64,000 nt of DNA from Orobanche coerulescens (Eukaryota; Streptophyta; Magnoliopsida; Lamiales; Orobanchaceae). The notes under the pieces are model-generated. The model was not told the origin of the DNA and did not search any database. It worked only from the letters and a program-made list of their open reading frames with translations. Within the stretch, counting starts at the first letter, position 1, and every line of letters starts with the position of its first letter. A program made the position numbers and the translations under genes. The DNA is taken from assembly GCA_033398695.1 (NCBI GenBank), contig JAWKAU010000216.1, positions 62,001-126,000 on the forward strand. The letters run 5' to 3'. Shown here in pieces: positions 11,082-22,700 of this stretch.

Positions 11082-14000
11082 TGTCACGCCCCCACACCGG
11101 GGTTGGACGAGAACGCGACAGTTAACATGATTAAATAAAATTTGTGATAAAGAAATTTCAGTAAGCGTACAAGTTCCAGATCTCAGCTCGGTGAACTAAG
11201 TCTGGTTATTCGATAGAAGAAACATTCATGAGTACAGTGGAATTATTACATCAAGTGCAAAAGAGTACATCGGAAACCAAAATACAATTTGACAAAGGAA
11301 ATAAAAGAAGCGTTAAGCAGTATCATAATTCCTACGTCTTGGCAATACTTTGAGGACGGTCTTCAGTGGTCGTCAGCATCTGTCTCTTCTTCCTCTTGAT
11401 TCTCTTCATCTAGTGGGGTTTTAGAACAACAATTCAAAGTGGGGTGAGAATAATGGATTCTCAGTGAGTTGGGTTTGGATATTTTCTAAATTTATATGTA
11501 TGCAACTATTTTGAAATATAATATATTTTCTCCCTCTTTTGAAAATGTTATTGTCTGTAATTGATGCAAGTTTTCAAAGAAATGCAATAAATTTATAGCA
11601 TGAGTGCACAATCAATCTCCGTAGATTGCTGTCGAGTATGATGTTATGTGGCGTCGAGCACCTAGTGAATATTTAGCTTCGGGAGGTCGTCTTTGTGACT
11701 AAGTCCCTTGGCCTCCTTATGACGTCTTAGACCGTTAATAGCGTTTGGTCTTTGACTATTGCCACGACTTTTGTTTTAATGACTGTATCCTTGGGCGTTT
11801 GTCGGACCGTCACTATAACTCTGCCCTTTGAGCTTAACGCTCTCACGCTTGGTGATGTGCTACCTTATCTCTTATCTGGGCTCGGTATGTCCTTAGCTGT
11901 GGGTCGGTATCCGGATCATACCATAATCGCGATTATACCCTAAATCTACGACTCAGTCACCTCAGGAACACTCCGTCCTTTGGCTTCAAGGGAATATGAT
12001 ACGACGATCGCCTTGTTCATGAACCGCAGCCGTGCTGCTCGGTCCAAGACACGGTCTAACCATCCCTGACACAATTTGGGATTTTAGAGGTGGCCCCTAC
12101 AACTCAAGAGGTGGCCCCCGGATTTTAGGTCGGCTCTCTGTTTCGTATGGGCTCAAGAGGTGGCCTCCGTCCGTTGACGTGGCACTTTGTCCCGATAAAG
12201 TTAGAGGCGGTCCTATCCGTGGCACTTGTTTGTATGGCACTTAGTTCCCGGACGGACGCAATTAACAGTTAGACGCATTGCGGTGAATATACGATATACA
12301 ATCAGGGTCACATAGTCAAATAATAATAATACTTAGCATAAATTAATTACACTAATGAGTTTTGGAGTTTATTCGTGGCACGAGCATTTATGAGATTATG
12401 GACTCGATTATCGACATATTTTTGGGGATATAAAGTGTGATTATTGATCTCAGATTTTGTGAATTTCTAAATTTCAGTTTTTTATTTAAATTTCCAAAAA
12501 TTACGGTCTTGCCCCTAAATCTTGCGAAAGTGATTTTTATGTCCACAAGGTTTGGTTTTCGGCATGGATGGTGACGAAAACTTATGGAAGAGTTCATGTT
12601 GAACTTGGAGTATCAGAGTTGAGTGAATTTCTAGAATTTCAGTTTCAGACCGAATTTCCAGAATTTCCGGTTTTGCCCCAAATCTTTTTAAAATATCGTT
12701 TTGGCCCCGAAATCCAGAATTTGCTTCGATTGTTATAAAACTTTACGGACATAATACTTACTCTTTGGTAATTAATATTTTGGGCCCAGAGTTTTAAATT
12801 TTATCCTAGACTTCAATTTTATTGGAATTTACTATTTGGTCTCATCTTTACGCGATTAGTACAATTTGGCCCCAAAATTTAAAAGCGACTTCCGATCTTT
12901 ATGAAATTTTAAAGTCAGAATATTTATTTTTAAATAAGTCATGTACTCAGTCCAGAAGGTGGAAATTTTGCCTTGGCTCCGAAAATTTGGGGAATTTAAC
13001 ATTTGGACCCTTAATTTATCTTAAATTATGATTTTTTTTTCCTTTTTTGAGTTCGTGGACATCGGAAATGAATTCCAATTGCTACAAAACTTTAAGGATA
13101 GAGGCTAAACATGTTATTAAGTCACCTCTGATGTTCTAAACTGAAAATATACGAATTTCACTTAGTAGTTTCATAATTTTGAAAGAGTTACACAATTTGC
13201 ATGTTTGTCGATTTTTAACCCGTTGACCTAGGAAATGGTTTTCGTTCCTTGCAAGATTTTATGGGTAGGTGATTAGCAAGTAAATTTGTTGTATTTTCTG
13301 ACCTCAAGTTAGATTGCATATTTTAACAATAGTTTTCATAATTCTCTTTAGATTCACTCAATTCTCATTTTATGTCCGTTTTATCCATCTTTCTCTTGCT
13401 AGGCCACGATTTAAACATCAAATCTTCACATGCATAATATTTTACCCCAAATATACCCCTTCAAAGTATAATACCCAGAATATAAAGTAAAACAAATCAT
13501 GCTTAATTCGTAAGAAGTTTTAGACAATTCATTCTAATCATCAAAATCGGCTAGTTACACATGCAACAAGTTATAAACCATCTTGCATGCTAATGGTATG
13601 AGAAGAGAGAACTATATAAACTACATGGAAGGGACATGCATCTTTGTTGAAGGTAATTTGCATAAAATTTTTTTTTGAAAAGTAGTTTTATCCACCTTAG
13701 TTCTTGGGGTTGTGTAGGAAATTAGGTATTAGGCTAGTCGAATCAACCCTCCTTTGATCTCTCCTATTTTCGGCCAACATATACACTATGAGAGTTCATG
13801 ATAGGACATGGTTTAAGTTTGTTCATGATGGATATACATTTTTGTATATATTTATATGTTAATATATAAAATACTGAACTTACCTTCTTGAGTTTGGGCC
13901 TTTCTTCTTCTTCTCTTCTTCTTTCTTTCCCTTCTATTTTTTTTCTTCTTCTTGGCTTCGGCCTACTCTCCCTCTCTCTCTAATTTTCAGATTTTGCTTT

Positions 14001-14538
14001 CTATTGCATGTGAAATGAGGTGGTAGTGGTGTATTTTTAAGTGTTTAAATGGTGGTCAAGGCATGGGAAAATGAGCACAAGTTACAAGATGATATCTTGC
14101 ATGAAGATGACATGAAGACTCTAGATATTATCCCCCTCCCCACTTTGGCTGTCCCATATATCTATATTATATATATATATTTTTTTTTGTTAAATTAAAT
14201 GTGAAGAATATTAATATAAATTGTTGGGTATTTAGTTATTTGTAAATGGATTACTTAGTTGAGTTGGGCTTTCAACTATAAATTCAAGACTTATGAATTT
14301 TATTAAGTTGGGTTTGAGTCCATTAGTGAGTTTATATTAGTAAATATTGGTACACAGCCCATTAGGTGAACCAATATTCTACTTTAACTTTCAATTACTT
14401 TATTATTTACGAAACAATTAAGTAAAATAAAATGAAACTAGATGTATATTATATTATATCCTAACAAATGTTATTAAAATACATCATGATATAATAAACT
14501 GTACATATAGTGAGCTATCGAATTTAGGGGGTTCTACA
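11082..14538 (-). repeat. 3' LTR of reverse gypsy element B (~3.5 kb)
   Basis: Bounded by TGTCACGCCCCCACACC at 11082 and GTTCTACA at 14538. On the minus strand this reads TGTAGAACCCCC...GTGACA, preceded by a polypurine tract and hairpin. Inside are four AGAGGTGGCCYC-like repeats (about 12085-12215), degenerate ~110-130-bp units with 'TTTTGCCCC' and 'TTTGGCCCC' cores (12430-13080), and a pyrimidine-rich tract at 13900-13965. No long open frame. Unlike most LTRs here it has no obvious CG palindrome array. Confidence 0.85.
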
Positions 14539-14574
14539 TCCTCCCCTCCTTAGAAGAATTTGGTCCCCAAATTC
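14539..14574 (-). promoter_or_regulatory. Polypurine tract and hairpin, element B
   Basis: On the minus strand, the hairpin GAATTTGGGGACCAAATTC (14556-14574) is followed by a GGAGGGGAGGA purine run abutting the LTR. It has the same architecture as elements A, D and F but a different stem sequence, which suggests the fold rather than the exact bases is conserved. Confidence 0.75.
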
Positions 14575-16212
14575 TTTCTCGAACAACTCGAGATATGATT
14601 TCTTCATTTCTTCCTCATCTTCCTACGTAGCGTCTTCCTCTCTATTTTGATTTGTCCAGACGACCTTGACCAACGGTATCTTCTTGTCTCTTAGTTCGCG
14701 TACTTATTGATCCATGATCCTAATCGGCTTCTCGATATAAGTTAAATCTTCTTTGATTGGTGGTATGTCATGCGTGATGACATATTCAGGATCTAGATGA
14801 TATTTCTTCGATATTGAGATATGAAATACGTTGTGCATTTCGGCAAGATCGGTTGATAGCTCGAGACGATATGCCAATTTTCCAATTCGTTCTAGGATTG
14901 TGAAAGGTCCGACCTATCTAGGGCTAAGTTTCCCTCCCTTCTTTGAGTTGATTAATCCCTTACGTGGTGATAAACGAAGGAATACTTTATCGCCTAAGTC
15001 GAATTCTAAATTTTTTCTCCTTTGGTCTGCATAACTCTTCTGTCGGCTCTGAGCAGTGTGAATTCGATCCCGAATGATTCTAACCTTATCCATGGCATCT
15101 TCTACTAGATAAACTCTCGTTATTGGGTTTCAGTTCTGCTTACCCTTTGGTGTCCATCGTCGTCAATCTCCTAATGTATTAGTGATCGGCACTTTCTTCC
15201 GTATAATGCTTCATATGGATCCATTCCGATAGTTGCCTGATAGCTGTTGTTGTAGGCAAACTCAGCTAAGGGTAGGTGGTGACTCCAACTCTTTTGAAAA
15301 TCCAGTTCACATGCCCGTAACATATCCTCAAGGATTTGTATCGTTCTCTAGGATTATCTGTCCGTCTGAGGGTGTGCTGCAGTGCTGAAACTCAATGTTG
15401 TCCCAAGTTCTTGATAAAGGCTCTTCCAGAATCTGTAGACAAATCTGGGGCCACGGTCTGACACAATGTCTACAGGTAATCCATGTAATCTAACGATTTC
15501 TCGGATATACGTCCTTGCTAGCTTCTGCAGACTATCATTCTTTCTTACCGGTAGGAAGTGAGCTGACTTTGTAAGTCTATCCACAACTACCCACATTGTG
15601 TTATATCCTCCACTAGTTGTTGGTAGATCCGTCACGAAGTCCATCGTGATTAGTTCCCATTTCCATTCGGGAATCTCGAGCGGTTGTAGCAACCCTAATG
15701 GTCTTCGGTGTTCAGCCTTCAGTCTTTGACAAGTTAAACACCTTGCTATGAATTCTGCTACCAGGTTCTTCATATTCACCCACCAGTAGTGTTTTTTCAG
15801 ATCCTTATATATCTTATTACCACCTGGATGAATTGTATACCGAGAGTAGTGAGCCTCTGCTAAAATTTTCTTCTTGAGTTCCTCATTATCGGGAACACAT
15901 ATACGGTGTTTGAATTTTAGTGTTCCATCATCCGACATGCTAAACTCAGATTTCTCGCCTTGTGTGACCCTTTCCTTAAGTTTACACAACTTCCCATCTT
16001 GAGTCTGTGCTTCTTGGATTTCTTTAAGTAAGTCCGGCTTCATTGACAAATTAGCGCACACAACATGTTAGACTGTCTTGGGTTCCATGGGATTATTTCT
16101 CTCAGGGCATCCCATTCCCTTATCATGAGTCTAGCCACACTTGCTTTTCTACTTAAGGCGTCTGCTATGACATTGGCCTTGCCCGGATGATACTGAATGG
16201 TGAGGTTATAAT
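14575..16212 (-). pseudogene. Element B pol remnant: RNase H end, integrase, chromodomain region
   Basis: Minus-strand Ty3/gypsy polyprotein 3' end. Its start (upstream, near 16212) is the end of RNase H with YHPGKAN and ADALSRK. The longest open piece, 15354-16061 (235 codons), is integrase: an H...H/C..C zinc domain ending CLTCQR, catalytic segments MDFVTDLP and VSDRG, and HPQTDR at its end. Toward 14575 follow an integrase C-terminal region (KGGKLSP, VGPFTILERIG, HNVFHIS) and chromodomain-like KIPLVKVVW, broken by stops. Protease and RT are missing because element C inserted at 16213. Family: Tekay/Del-like chromovirus by inference. Confidence 0.88.
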
Positions 16213-16444
16213 TGTAATACCCGGTTGTAATTCAGTCATTAGCATTCAGTAATTATCATTCAGTAATTGTCACTCAGTAATTATTCACTCATTAATAATC
16301 ATTCTTCGTTCATATTCATTCCTTGTATTCACCGATCAGAGTATTTGTATCGTACATCAGTTATTATTCGTCTTCCTACCTGGTTGGAGGACCGAACCGT
16401 GGTTATCATCTTTGTCATCTTCATAGTGGGCTGTGTGTGAGGAT

Positions 16445-17015
16445 TAGAGCATGCTACGTACTCTCTTTAGCGCGCGCTAATTGAGTATGGATAGCGCACG
16501 CTACCTCTCTGTATTAGCGCACGCTAATGTGGTTCAGGCCTGCAATCCATAAGGCACTGGACTGCAGTCGAGTTGGAGTAGCTCACGCTACGAATGGTAA
16601 GTAGCACATGCTAGTAAGTTTGGATAGTGCCCGCTATGCAGTCAGTGTGGCGCGCGCTAAGGCTGATCAGGCAGAGTCCAGTGGGTACTGGACTGATCTG
16701 AAATAGTTCATAGCGCACGCTATGAGTAGATTTTAGCGTACGCTAATGGTGTAGTAGCGCACACTGAAACTGAGGTGTAGCGCATGCTATCGCGAGCAGG
16801 CCTAAGGACAGATGGTTCTGGACTTCAGTTACTGGGCATCAGATATTCAGTTAGCGCATGCTAACATTTGAGGTTAATGCACGCTAAGTATATGGCTGTA
16901 GCGCACGCTACAAAAGGTACGTAACGCACGCTATCATTTCGGACAGAGGGTACTGGACTACCCAGGACACCCATTAACGTACGCTAAATATCAGGGCTTA
17001 GCGTGCGCTAAGCTG
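16445..17015 (+). repeat. U3 palindrome array of element C
   Basis: At least fifteen sites match or nearly match TAGCGCACGCTA (a 12-bp near-perfect dyad; the TAGCGCGCGCTA version is a perfect palindrome). A second motif, ACTGGACT, recurs at 16556, 16687, ~16817 and 16952, giving a higher-order unit of 130-135 bp with about four palindromes per unit. Likely promoter/enhancer sites; function inferred from position upstream of TATA. Confidence 0.85.
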
Positions 17016-17021
17016 GAACAG

Positions 17022-17029
17022 TATAAATA
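17022..17029 (+). promoter_or_regulatory. TATA box of element C LTR
   Basis: TATAAATA immediately after the last palindrome. The context AGTATAAATA is the same as in element A's LTR. Confidence 0.75.
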
Positions 17030-17202
17030 GGACAGTCAGCCCAGGTTTCGTCATTTCTCACTTCTCACTTCGTTTTTGGGCGATTCCGGGCGTTTTTGGG
17101 CGATATGGAAGAATCTCTTCGAGCTGCACTCACCTATCATCATCTTCAAATTTCTGAGTTGGATTAATCATCATTTCATCCTCTCAAACATATCAAATCA
17201 AG

Positions 17203-19176
17203 GTAATTATTTCTTGGATCTAGAATTTTGGATTTTGAGTATTTTCCTTCCGATCTCTTCGCGTAAGCTTGGATTTATGTTGGAACATGTTAGATATGGA
17301 TTATCTACCTTGGATAAATGTATTCCTACAGATTTATTGATATGTTTTTCGGATTTGATGAACATTTGGAGAATTAATGAAGAACCCTTGATGTAGACTT
17401 TGGTTATTTTTGGGGGTTTCCGATTATAGTTGTCGTAACTTCGAGTTGTGGTTTCCTATTGGAATATTGATATCATTGAAGGTGTTTTGTTGGATTGAAC
17501 TACTCATTTTGGAGTTGGTTTCGATATATTTGGGTTTTGGTTATAATCAAGGGCTGATGTTCGCTAAGTGGTTGTTTGAATGCCTCAATGAGTTTGGATA
17601 TTGTTGTATCGACCTTTGAGTAGTCGTAATTCATGCTTGATATGTATATTGAGCGGATTATTGGTAATTGTGTTATTCAAGGTTGTTCGAGCGACCGACA
17701 TCTCATTTTAGGACGTTGTTCGAGGAAGGACATTCTTCACCGGTGTTGTGTAAGTTGATTCTTACTCGGTTAAAAGGATATTCATTCCTTTCATTGTTGT
17801 TCATCCATAATCATAACTCATTCATATGGTATTAACCATATCAAGACTTGTCATTGTCAATCAATCACTTCATTCACGAGAAAGGACGGTTCCAATCATT
17901 TCATTGAGCTATCATTCATTTCACTATTAATTCATCTCGGTAAGTCATCTTTGACTTTGTCGAATTGTTATCCATTAATATTCTTCATGGTCATTCTTGT
18001 TCATATGACCTTCTGGGTTCATATTACGTGGCCGGGTGGGGATGTGTGGAATTTTTAGTCGGGCACGTGATGGTCATGTGTTGGGTTCACCGACACATTG
18101 GACTGTGCACACGGTAACGTACCTCCGTGAGACTAATTAGGTACAAGGACGGGTGTGTCCGGACACTCGTTTTGTGCACTTGCACATACCATTATGGGCG
18201 TACTATGATGCCTCTCTTCAGCGTCATTTCATAATTAAGATATATCATGATTGTGTTTATTCAACTCTTGAGGATTGTTGTTCTGTGTAACTGACCCCGT
18301 TGGGGGGTGTTGTTTTTAGGTCATGGCAAGGCTAAAGCACGGGAAGAGAACGTTGACGACGAGGAGTCCCAGTGATACTAGTAGGGGGGCCCAGTCCTTT
18401 CAGTCATTCATGTTTTCTTCATTTTATTTCTGCTGCAGATTTCCGTTTGGATGTTCATTTTCATTCGGTGTTGTATATTTTATCTTCATATAAAATATAC
18501 TTGTATTCTGTATTTTCCTGGGTATGTTGTACTTGAAACTCCTCATCGGAGTAATTAATGATATAATCTGGTTCGGTACTACAATTATATTACTTAATTC
18601 ATTAATTTTCATTCGCCTAGTGGGTCCCAGTCGGGGGTCCACGACACTGTAATATTTGCCTAGTTTGGGGTATTACAGAGTTGGTATCAGAGCGTGGTTT
18701 TGAATACTACCTTCCGAGTCATATCTCATTTGAAATCATCGTTCATCAGACTAGTATCATTGGACTTTCGCGTCATGTGTGACCTATGCAAGAGCCGAGC
18801 CCCTCAGACCAAAGAACAGTAAGATTTCTGACGCCATGGTATAATTTCTAGCAATAAGAATCACTCATTCATCATTCAACAGTCAACAATCCTCAATCAT
18901 CATTTTCATTTTTGATCATGTCAATCATGTTATCCCATTAATCACTCAGTTCATTTCATTGTTCAGTTGTTGATCTTGAGGATCATATCATTAATCTTGT
19001 TAACTTGTTCAAGATAATCATTTCAAGAATTTCATCAGATAATCACGTCACTTCAGTTGATCATTCATGTAATTATCGTGTTTGAGCGCGTATGCTCATT
19101 TTCATCATTTCATAACGTAATCATAATGTGATATTCATGCGAGATATATAATCATCTTGTGACTTTCCCACTTCAG
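17203..19176 (+). other. Possible leader intron of element C
   Basis: A donor-like CAAG/GTAATT at 17202/17203, ~175 bp after TATA, and an acceptor-like CTTTCCCACTTCAG ending at 19176 could remove ~1.97 kb. That would place the gag ATG (19178) one base after the acceptor. The intron would remove most of U5, the primer site and the leader, so only a subgenomic gag mRNA would use it. Inferred from sequence alone. Confidence 0.3.
18682..18693 (+). other. Primer binding site, element C
   Basis: TGGTATCAGAGC, an exact match to the usual plant tRNA-iMet primer complement, four bases after the LTR end. Confidence 0.92.
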
Positions 19177-19177
19177 T
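18694..19177 (+). other. Untranslated leader of element C
   Basis: AT-rich, repeated TCATT and AATCAT words, no open frame. It ends in a polypyrimidine-like CTTTCCCACTTCAG just before the gag start. Confidence 0.6.
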
Positions 19178-20473
19178 ATGGAAAGAGCTGGCAGAGGACG
19201 TGGGGGAAGAGGCCGCGGTGCGGGCCGAATCCCGAGAACTCGTGTGAATACACGTGCGAATGTGAGGAATAATGTTAATTCATCGAGCAGCGACGCCGCC
19301 ACTCATTCTCCTGGAAATGATCATTCACTGTCAGGGAGTCGTACTCGGGACACAGCTCATTCAGAGGGTGTTCAGGTTGATCCACTCGCTTTCATGTAGG
19401 GCATGATGTCCCAGATGACTCAAATGGCATGCCTCATGGAGACGATGCAGAACTCAGCTACTCAGAATCAACAGGCTCCTCCGCCGCCACCTCAGGGGCA
19501 GGAGAGGGGTGTGAGCAGTATTATTGGCGACATCTCTCGCCAAAGACCACCTACCTTTGAGGGCTCGTCTGAGCCGGCGGATATTATTCACTGGCTTAAG
19601 CATTTTGAGAAGTTGTTTGCTATGGTGGAGTGTCCCGAAGGACACAAAGTTTCTGTCGCGGCTTACTATCTAGGTAAGAGCGTTCATTCATGGTGGTTAT
19701 CGTTGAAGTCCACTGACGGATCTTGTACTTGGGATCAATTCAAAACCCTCATGATGGAGAGGTATTATTCGGCCCCACTCAGAGAGGCCAAGTTATCAGA
19801 ATTACTCACTCCCGACCTCTCAGCGGACGATGATGTTCTCGCCATCGCCGAGAAATTTCAGGAGCTTCTTCCTTTCGCCTCATCTATTATTCACTCCGAG
19901 GCGGAAAAGATCAAGTATTTCAGCAAGAGGTTGAAACCTCGTATGCGGATGTGGTTGCTTAATCACAATTGCACCACTCTGGCCGAATTCATCGAGAAAG
20001 CTCTTACTTATGAGCTTACTGCTAAGGAGATTGCTAAGCAACAACATTCATCTGCTAGCAAGAAGTCAAAGAATCGTAATCAGTCTGAAGGCAGTCAGGA
20101 AACCTTCAAGAAGCCTCGTGCAGGCCCTACATTTTCTGAGCGACCTCCTATGGCACCTAGACCCGCGGAATCTCAATCCCGAGCGGCCAGTTCGGCCATC
20201 ACCTGCTTCAACTGTGAAGAACAGGGTCATTTCAGCACCAAGTGTCCGAGGCAGACTGTAACATACCATAACTGTGGGATTACTGGGCATAAGGCCCGTT
20301 TTTGCCGAAGAGACTCTAAACCTACTCCGGCGTCATCTCAGGCCCCGAGACAGTCAGCGGTTCAGAATCAGGCCACTCAGTCCGCATCGTTCAAGATGAA
20401 GGGAGCAAAAAAAGGCGGAGCTAAGAGCTATCAGACGGGAGCATCCAGTTCGGGGGCCGGCAAGCCCCGAATT
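19178..20473 (+). pseudogene. Element C gag (one premature TAG; 3' end cut by CACTA-1)
   Basis: Starts at an ATG giving an Arg/Gly-rich N terminus (MERAGRGRGGRGRG). An in-frame TAG at 19397-19399 follows codon 73; sequence continues in frame at 19403, so a CAG-to-TAG change is likely. The capsid region (retrotransposon gag family) spans about residues 55-165 of the second part, with WLKHFEKLF and AAYYLGKSVHSWW. A CCHC knuckle, CFNCEEQGHFSTKC, lies near residue 267. A second knuckle near residue 287 has Tyr in place of the first Cys. The frame runs into the CACTA-1 end and stops at 20497. Confidence 0.92.
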
Positions 20474-20831
20474 CACTACACCATAGATTGGCTATAGCAA
20501 CCAGATTTCAAAAATTTCATCAGAAAACGTTGCTATTGATAGACCAGCTCTGATATATTGCAATGCATTTATAAAATGTTACAATTGAAGCGAAAAAGTT
20601 AGAAATAGTGTAAAATTTACATTCTATTGCAACAATTTAAAAATTCGTTGCTGTACATAGCAATTTGGGGCCCAAAATTTAGGCGGGTACTAAAGAAATT
20701 GAGCGGGCTTTTGAAACATTAAAACACTAACCACATTATCTCAAACCCTCGCCGCTCCCTCAGCCCAAACCCGCCACCTAACACTCACCTCGAAAGCAAT
20801 TCACCACATATCCGGTGACTACATTAGGGTT

Positions 20832-21098
20832 TATCCACACACTGCCTTATTCACGCGACATTTCTCTTCAAGGCACACCGATAGTGAAAATGATGACGGC
20901 GACGACGAAGATAATGACAGTGACGGAGAAGAGGAAGAGAATGACAGTGGAGAAGAAGAGGAATCTGGGAGTAAAAATGAAAGCGTCGTTTTATCAGCTG
21001 AGGATAAGGAAAAAGATGTTGCTGAAATCGGGTACACAGTCGTTGGTCCGCTTCAGCAATCGGACCGGGTTTTCAAACCTTATGAACCAGTGTTTGCG
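20832..21098 (+). pseudogene. Captured exon of mitochondrial ribosomal protein bL21 (L21)
   Basis: One frame is open through a short presequence-like part (LFTRHFSSRHTDSEN), an acidic Asp/Glu linker, and a segment GYTVVGPLQQSDRVFKPYEP followed by VFA. I recognise this as the N-terminal exon of plant mitochondrial L21, where the protein continues VVQIGSHQFKV. The exon stops at a GCG/GTAATT donor at 21098/21099, as expected for a genomic copy with its intron. The native start codon is not visible; only the exon's 3' part seems to have been captured. Known role of the parent: large subunit of the mitochondrial ribosome. Here it is probably non-functional. Confidence 0.75.
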
Positions 21099-21289
21099 GT
21101 AATTTGGATGAGTTTGTTGGTAATTTATCACGCGATTTGTAAAATTCAGTTTATTTTGATGAGTTTTGATAATTCATCCAGAGATTCTGTAAATTCATTG
21201 TTTTTTTTCTAGAATATTATTCCTAAATGAGTTTTTTTTTTAAACATAATAAGCTTAAGCAAATCTTCAGATGACTTTTTCCCCCTTAG

Positions 21290-21465
21290 GAATCTATTCT
21301 GGGCTTGAAAAACTAATGGGGGCACCTAAACAGAAGTGGACTTCAGAAGAGGAAGCAGCTCGTAAATCTGGAGTCCTCAAGCACGGGCCTGGGAAATGGC
21401 GTATGATTCTTAAGGATCCACAATTCAGCGGGGTTTTGTATCTACGATCCAATGTTGATCTGAAG
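21290..21465 (+). pseudogene. TRB: Captured exon 1 of a TRB / single-Myb-histone gene
   Basis: An acceptor-like TTTTTCCCCCTTAG ends at 21289. After a short leader, the ATG at 21316 starts 50 open codons beginning [15 protein letters not shown] and including KHGPGKWR and [13 protein letters not shown], the N-terminal Myb/SANT region of telomere-repeat-binding TRB proteins. The exon ends at AAG/GTAGAA (21465/21466). The parent binds telomeric repeats and telo-box promoters. The copy keeps its reading frame but shows changes such as Met after GKWR where the family usually has Thr. Confidence 0.88.
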
Positions 21466-21587
21466 GTAGAATTTTAACCCAGCATTTCTCTATTGGTGAT
21501 GGTAATGATATATACATTGGATTTTTGTGTTCTAAAAATTTAGTTGTTTTTTTTATTCCATAGTAGTGTTGGTTTTGGTTTGGTTAG

Positions 21588-21645
21588 GACAAGTGGAGGA
21601 ACATGAGTGTTATGGCGAATGGATGGGGTTCATGGGAGAGACCTT
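21588..21645 (+). pseudogene. TRB: Captured exon 2 of the TRB-like gene
   Basis: After an intron-like stretch ending TGGTTAG, the sequence encodes DKWRNMSVMANGWGS, the conserved continuation of the TRB Myb domain including its third helix. It then diverges (WERP instead of the usual REK). The intron (21466-21587, 122 bp) is retained, so capture was from genomic DNA. Downstream codons do not continue as a TRB protein. Confidence 0.82.
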
Positions 21646-21819
21646 CATTTCTTCTGGTTAAGCCTTTGTTTAAATCTCCTCCTATGGTTTATCTTATTTG
21701 TACTGCAAGTATGTTTATCTTCCTTGCACTTCATCCAGAGATGTGGCTTCTTACAAGCTCTCTGATGAGTACTCTTTTTCTTTACCATTTTAGTAAAGAA
21801 ATATTGAGCTTCACATAAA

Positions 21820-22700
21820 CAATCAAGAGCTGCATGCATCATCTGTTGAAGTTCTCCCAAACCAATTTGACCAATATTCTTGTTTCTGCAACCAACCCGT
21901 TTACTTGAGGTTGTATGGAATCAGGGAGAGATGAAACAAGTACCTGTTTCAGATTTGGATCATTAAGGCCATTGAGAGCATAGAACATATCAGACATTCT
22001 TTTAAAATGTCTATCCAAATGAACTCTTTGTAGACCTGGTATAATGCTTCTCCAAATGATAAATTACAGAATTGCTTCTATCTATAATCTCCTATAGAGA
22101 CATACCAATTTCTTAAGGAACTAGTAAGCCTTTAAGCAAGTTCTTTCAGAATTCCTTTTGTATTTGCTTGTGGCCTTGTAAGTTGCTCACCTAACTATGC
22201 ACTGATCTCATGCATACGATCTCTTCTTTTATGAGCTCGAATATCATCAAATGTAAACCATGGACCTAATAAAGACTTTGAACTTTTCTTGGTCGTGGAT
22301 TGTTGAAGCACCAACAGGTGCATCACCAGCATGTCTCCTCTTCTTCTGATTGAGCAAACCCTTCAGTTCTTCTGGATGCCTCAACTTTTTCTTCAGGATT
22401 GATTATAAGAATCTGAGTAACATCAGTATAATATTTCTCAGAACTATCAGAACTTTGTAATTCTAAATCAGAAGAACTTTGAATTGTTTTTTAGTTAGAA
22501 GCTCTATCTGCTGTGTTCTGATCTAAGAAGATGAAGAAGTTTCTCTTGTATGACTGTCTATTGATGAAATAGAATCTTCTTACTGACTTCTCCTGCAAGA
22601 ACATTATTAAAATCTGAAGCCATTACCATAAAGCTTGTTGAAGCTTCTTTTTCTTTATCTTTGCTTTCAGATTTCGCTCGTATATACCAACTGTTCTTGA
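21820..22700 (-). pseudogene. Decayed pararetrovirus-like (caulimovirid) or retroelement capsid fragment
   Basis: Read on the minus strand, 21820-22262 gives broken frames resembling the capsid/gag region of endogenous caulimovirids or related plant elements: a TFDDI start, an LRNWYVSIGDYR segment, and after a frameshift a segment with FYALNGLNDPNLKQV and SSLPD. At least three stops and one frameshift are present. Upstream on that strand (to ~22700) is Ser/Glu-rich decayed sequence. The assignment rests on remembered family patterns. Confidence 0.4.

Larger units (their letters stand above)
16213..18677 (+). repeat. 5' LTR of element C (2465 bp)
   Basis: Starts TGTAATACCCGG and ends GGGGTATTACA, followed within 5 bp by a primer site. 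U3 carries a long CG palindrome array organised in ~130-bp units (about 16440-17015), then TATA at 17022. The leader contains AAATCAAG/GTAATT, a good donor-like site at 17202/17203. The U5 side has AT-rich DNA and a GGACTGTGCACACGG region. A second, reverse, partial copy sits at 9559-11081. Confidence 0.93.

Noticed and set aside
16445..17015. CRISPR-like array of regular short repeats
   Set aside because: Plant nuclear DNA; repeats are 12 bp and degenerate, with no cas genes, and they sit in an LTR promoter.
19397..19399. Programmed stop-codon readthrough in gag of element C
   Set aside because: Other stops of the same copy are clearly mutational and no stimulatory structure was seen; a CAG-to-TAG change is simpler.
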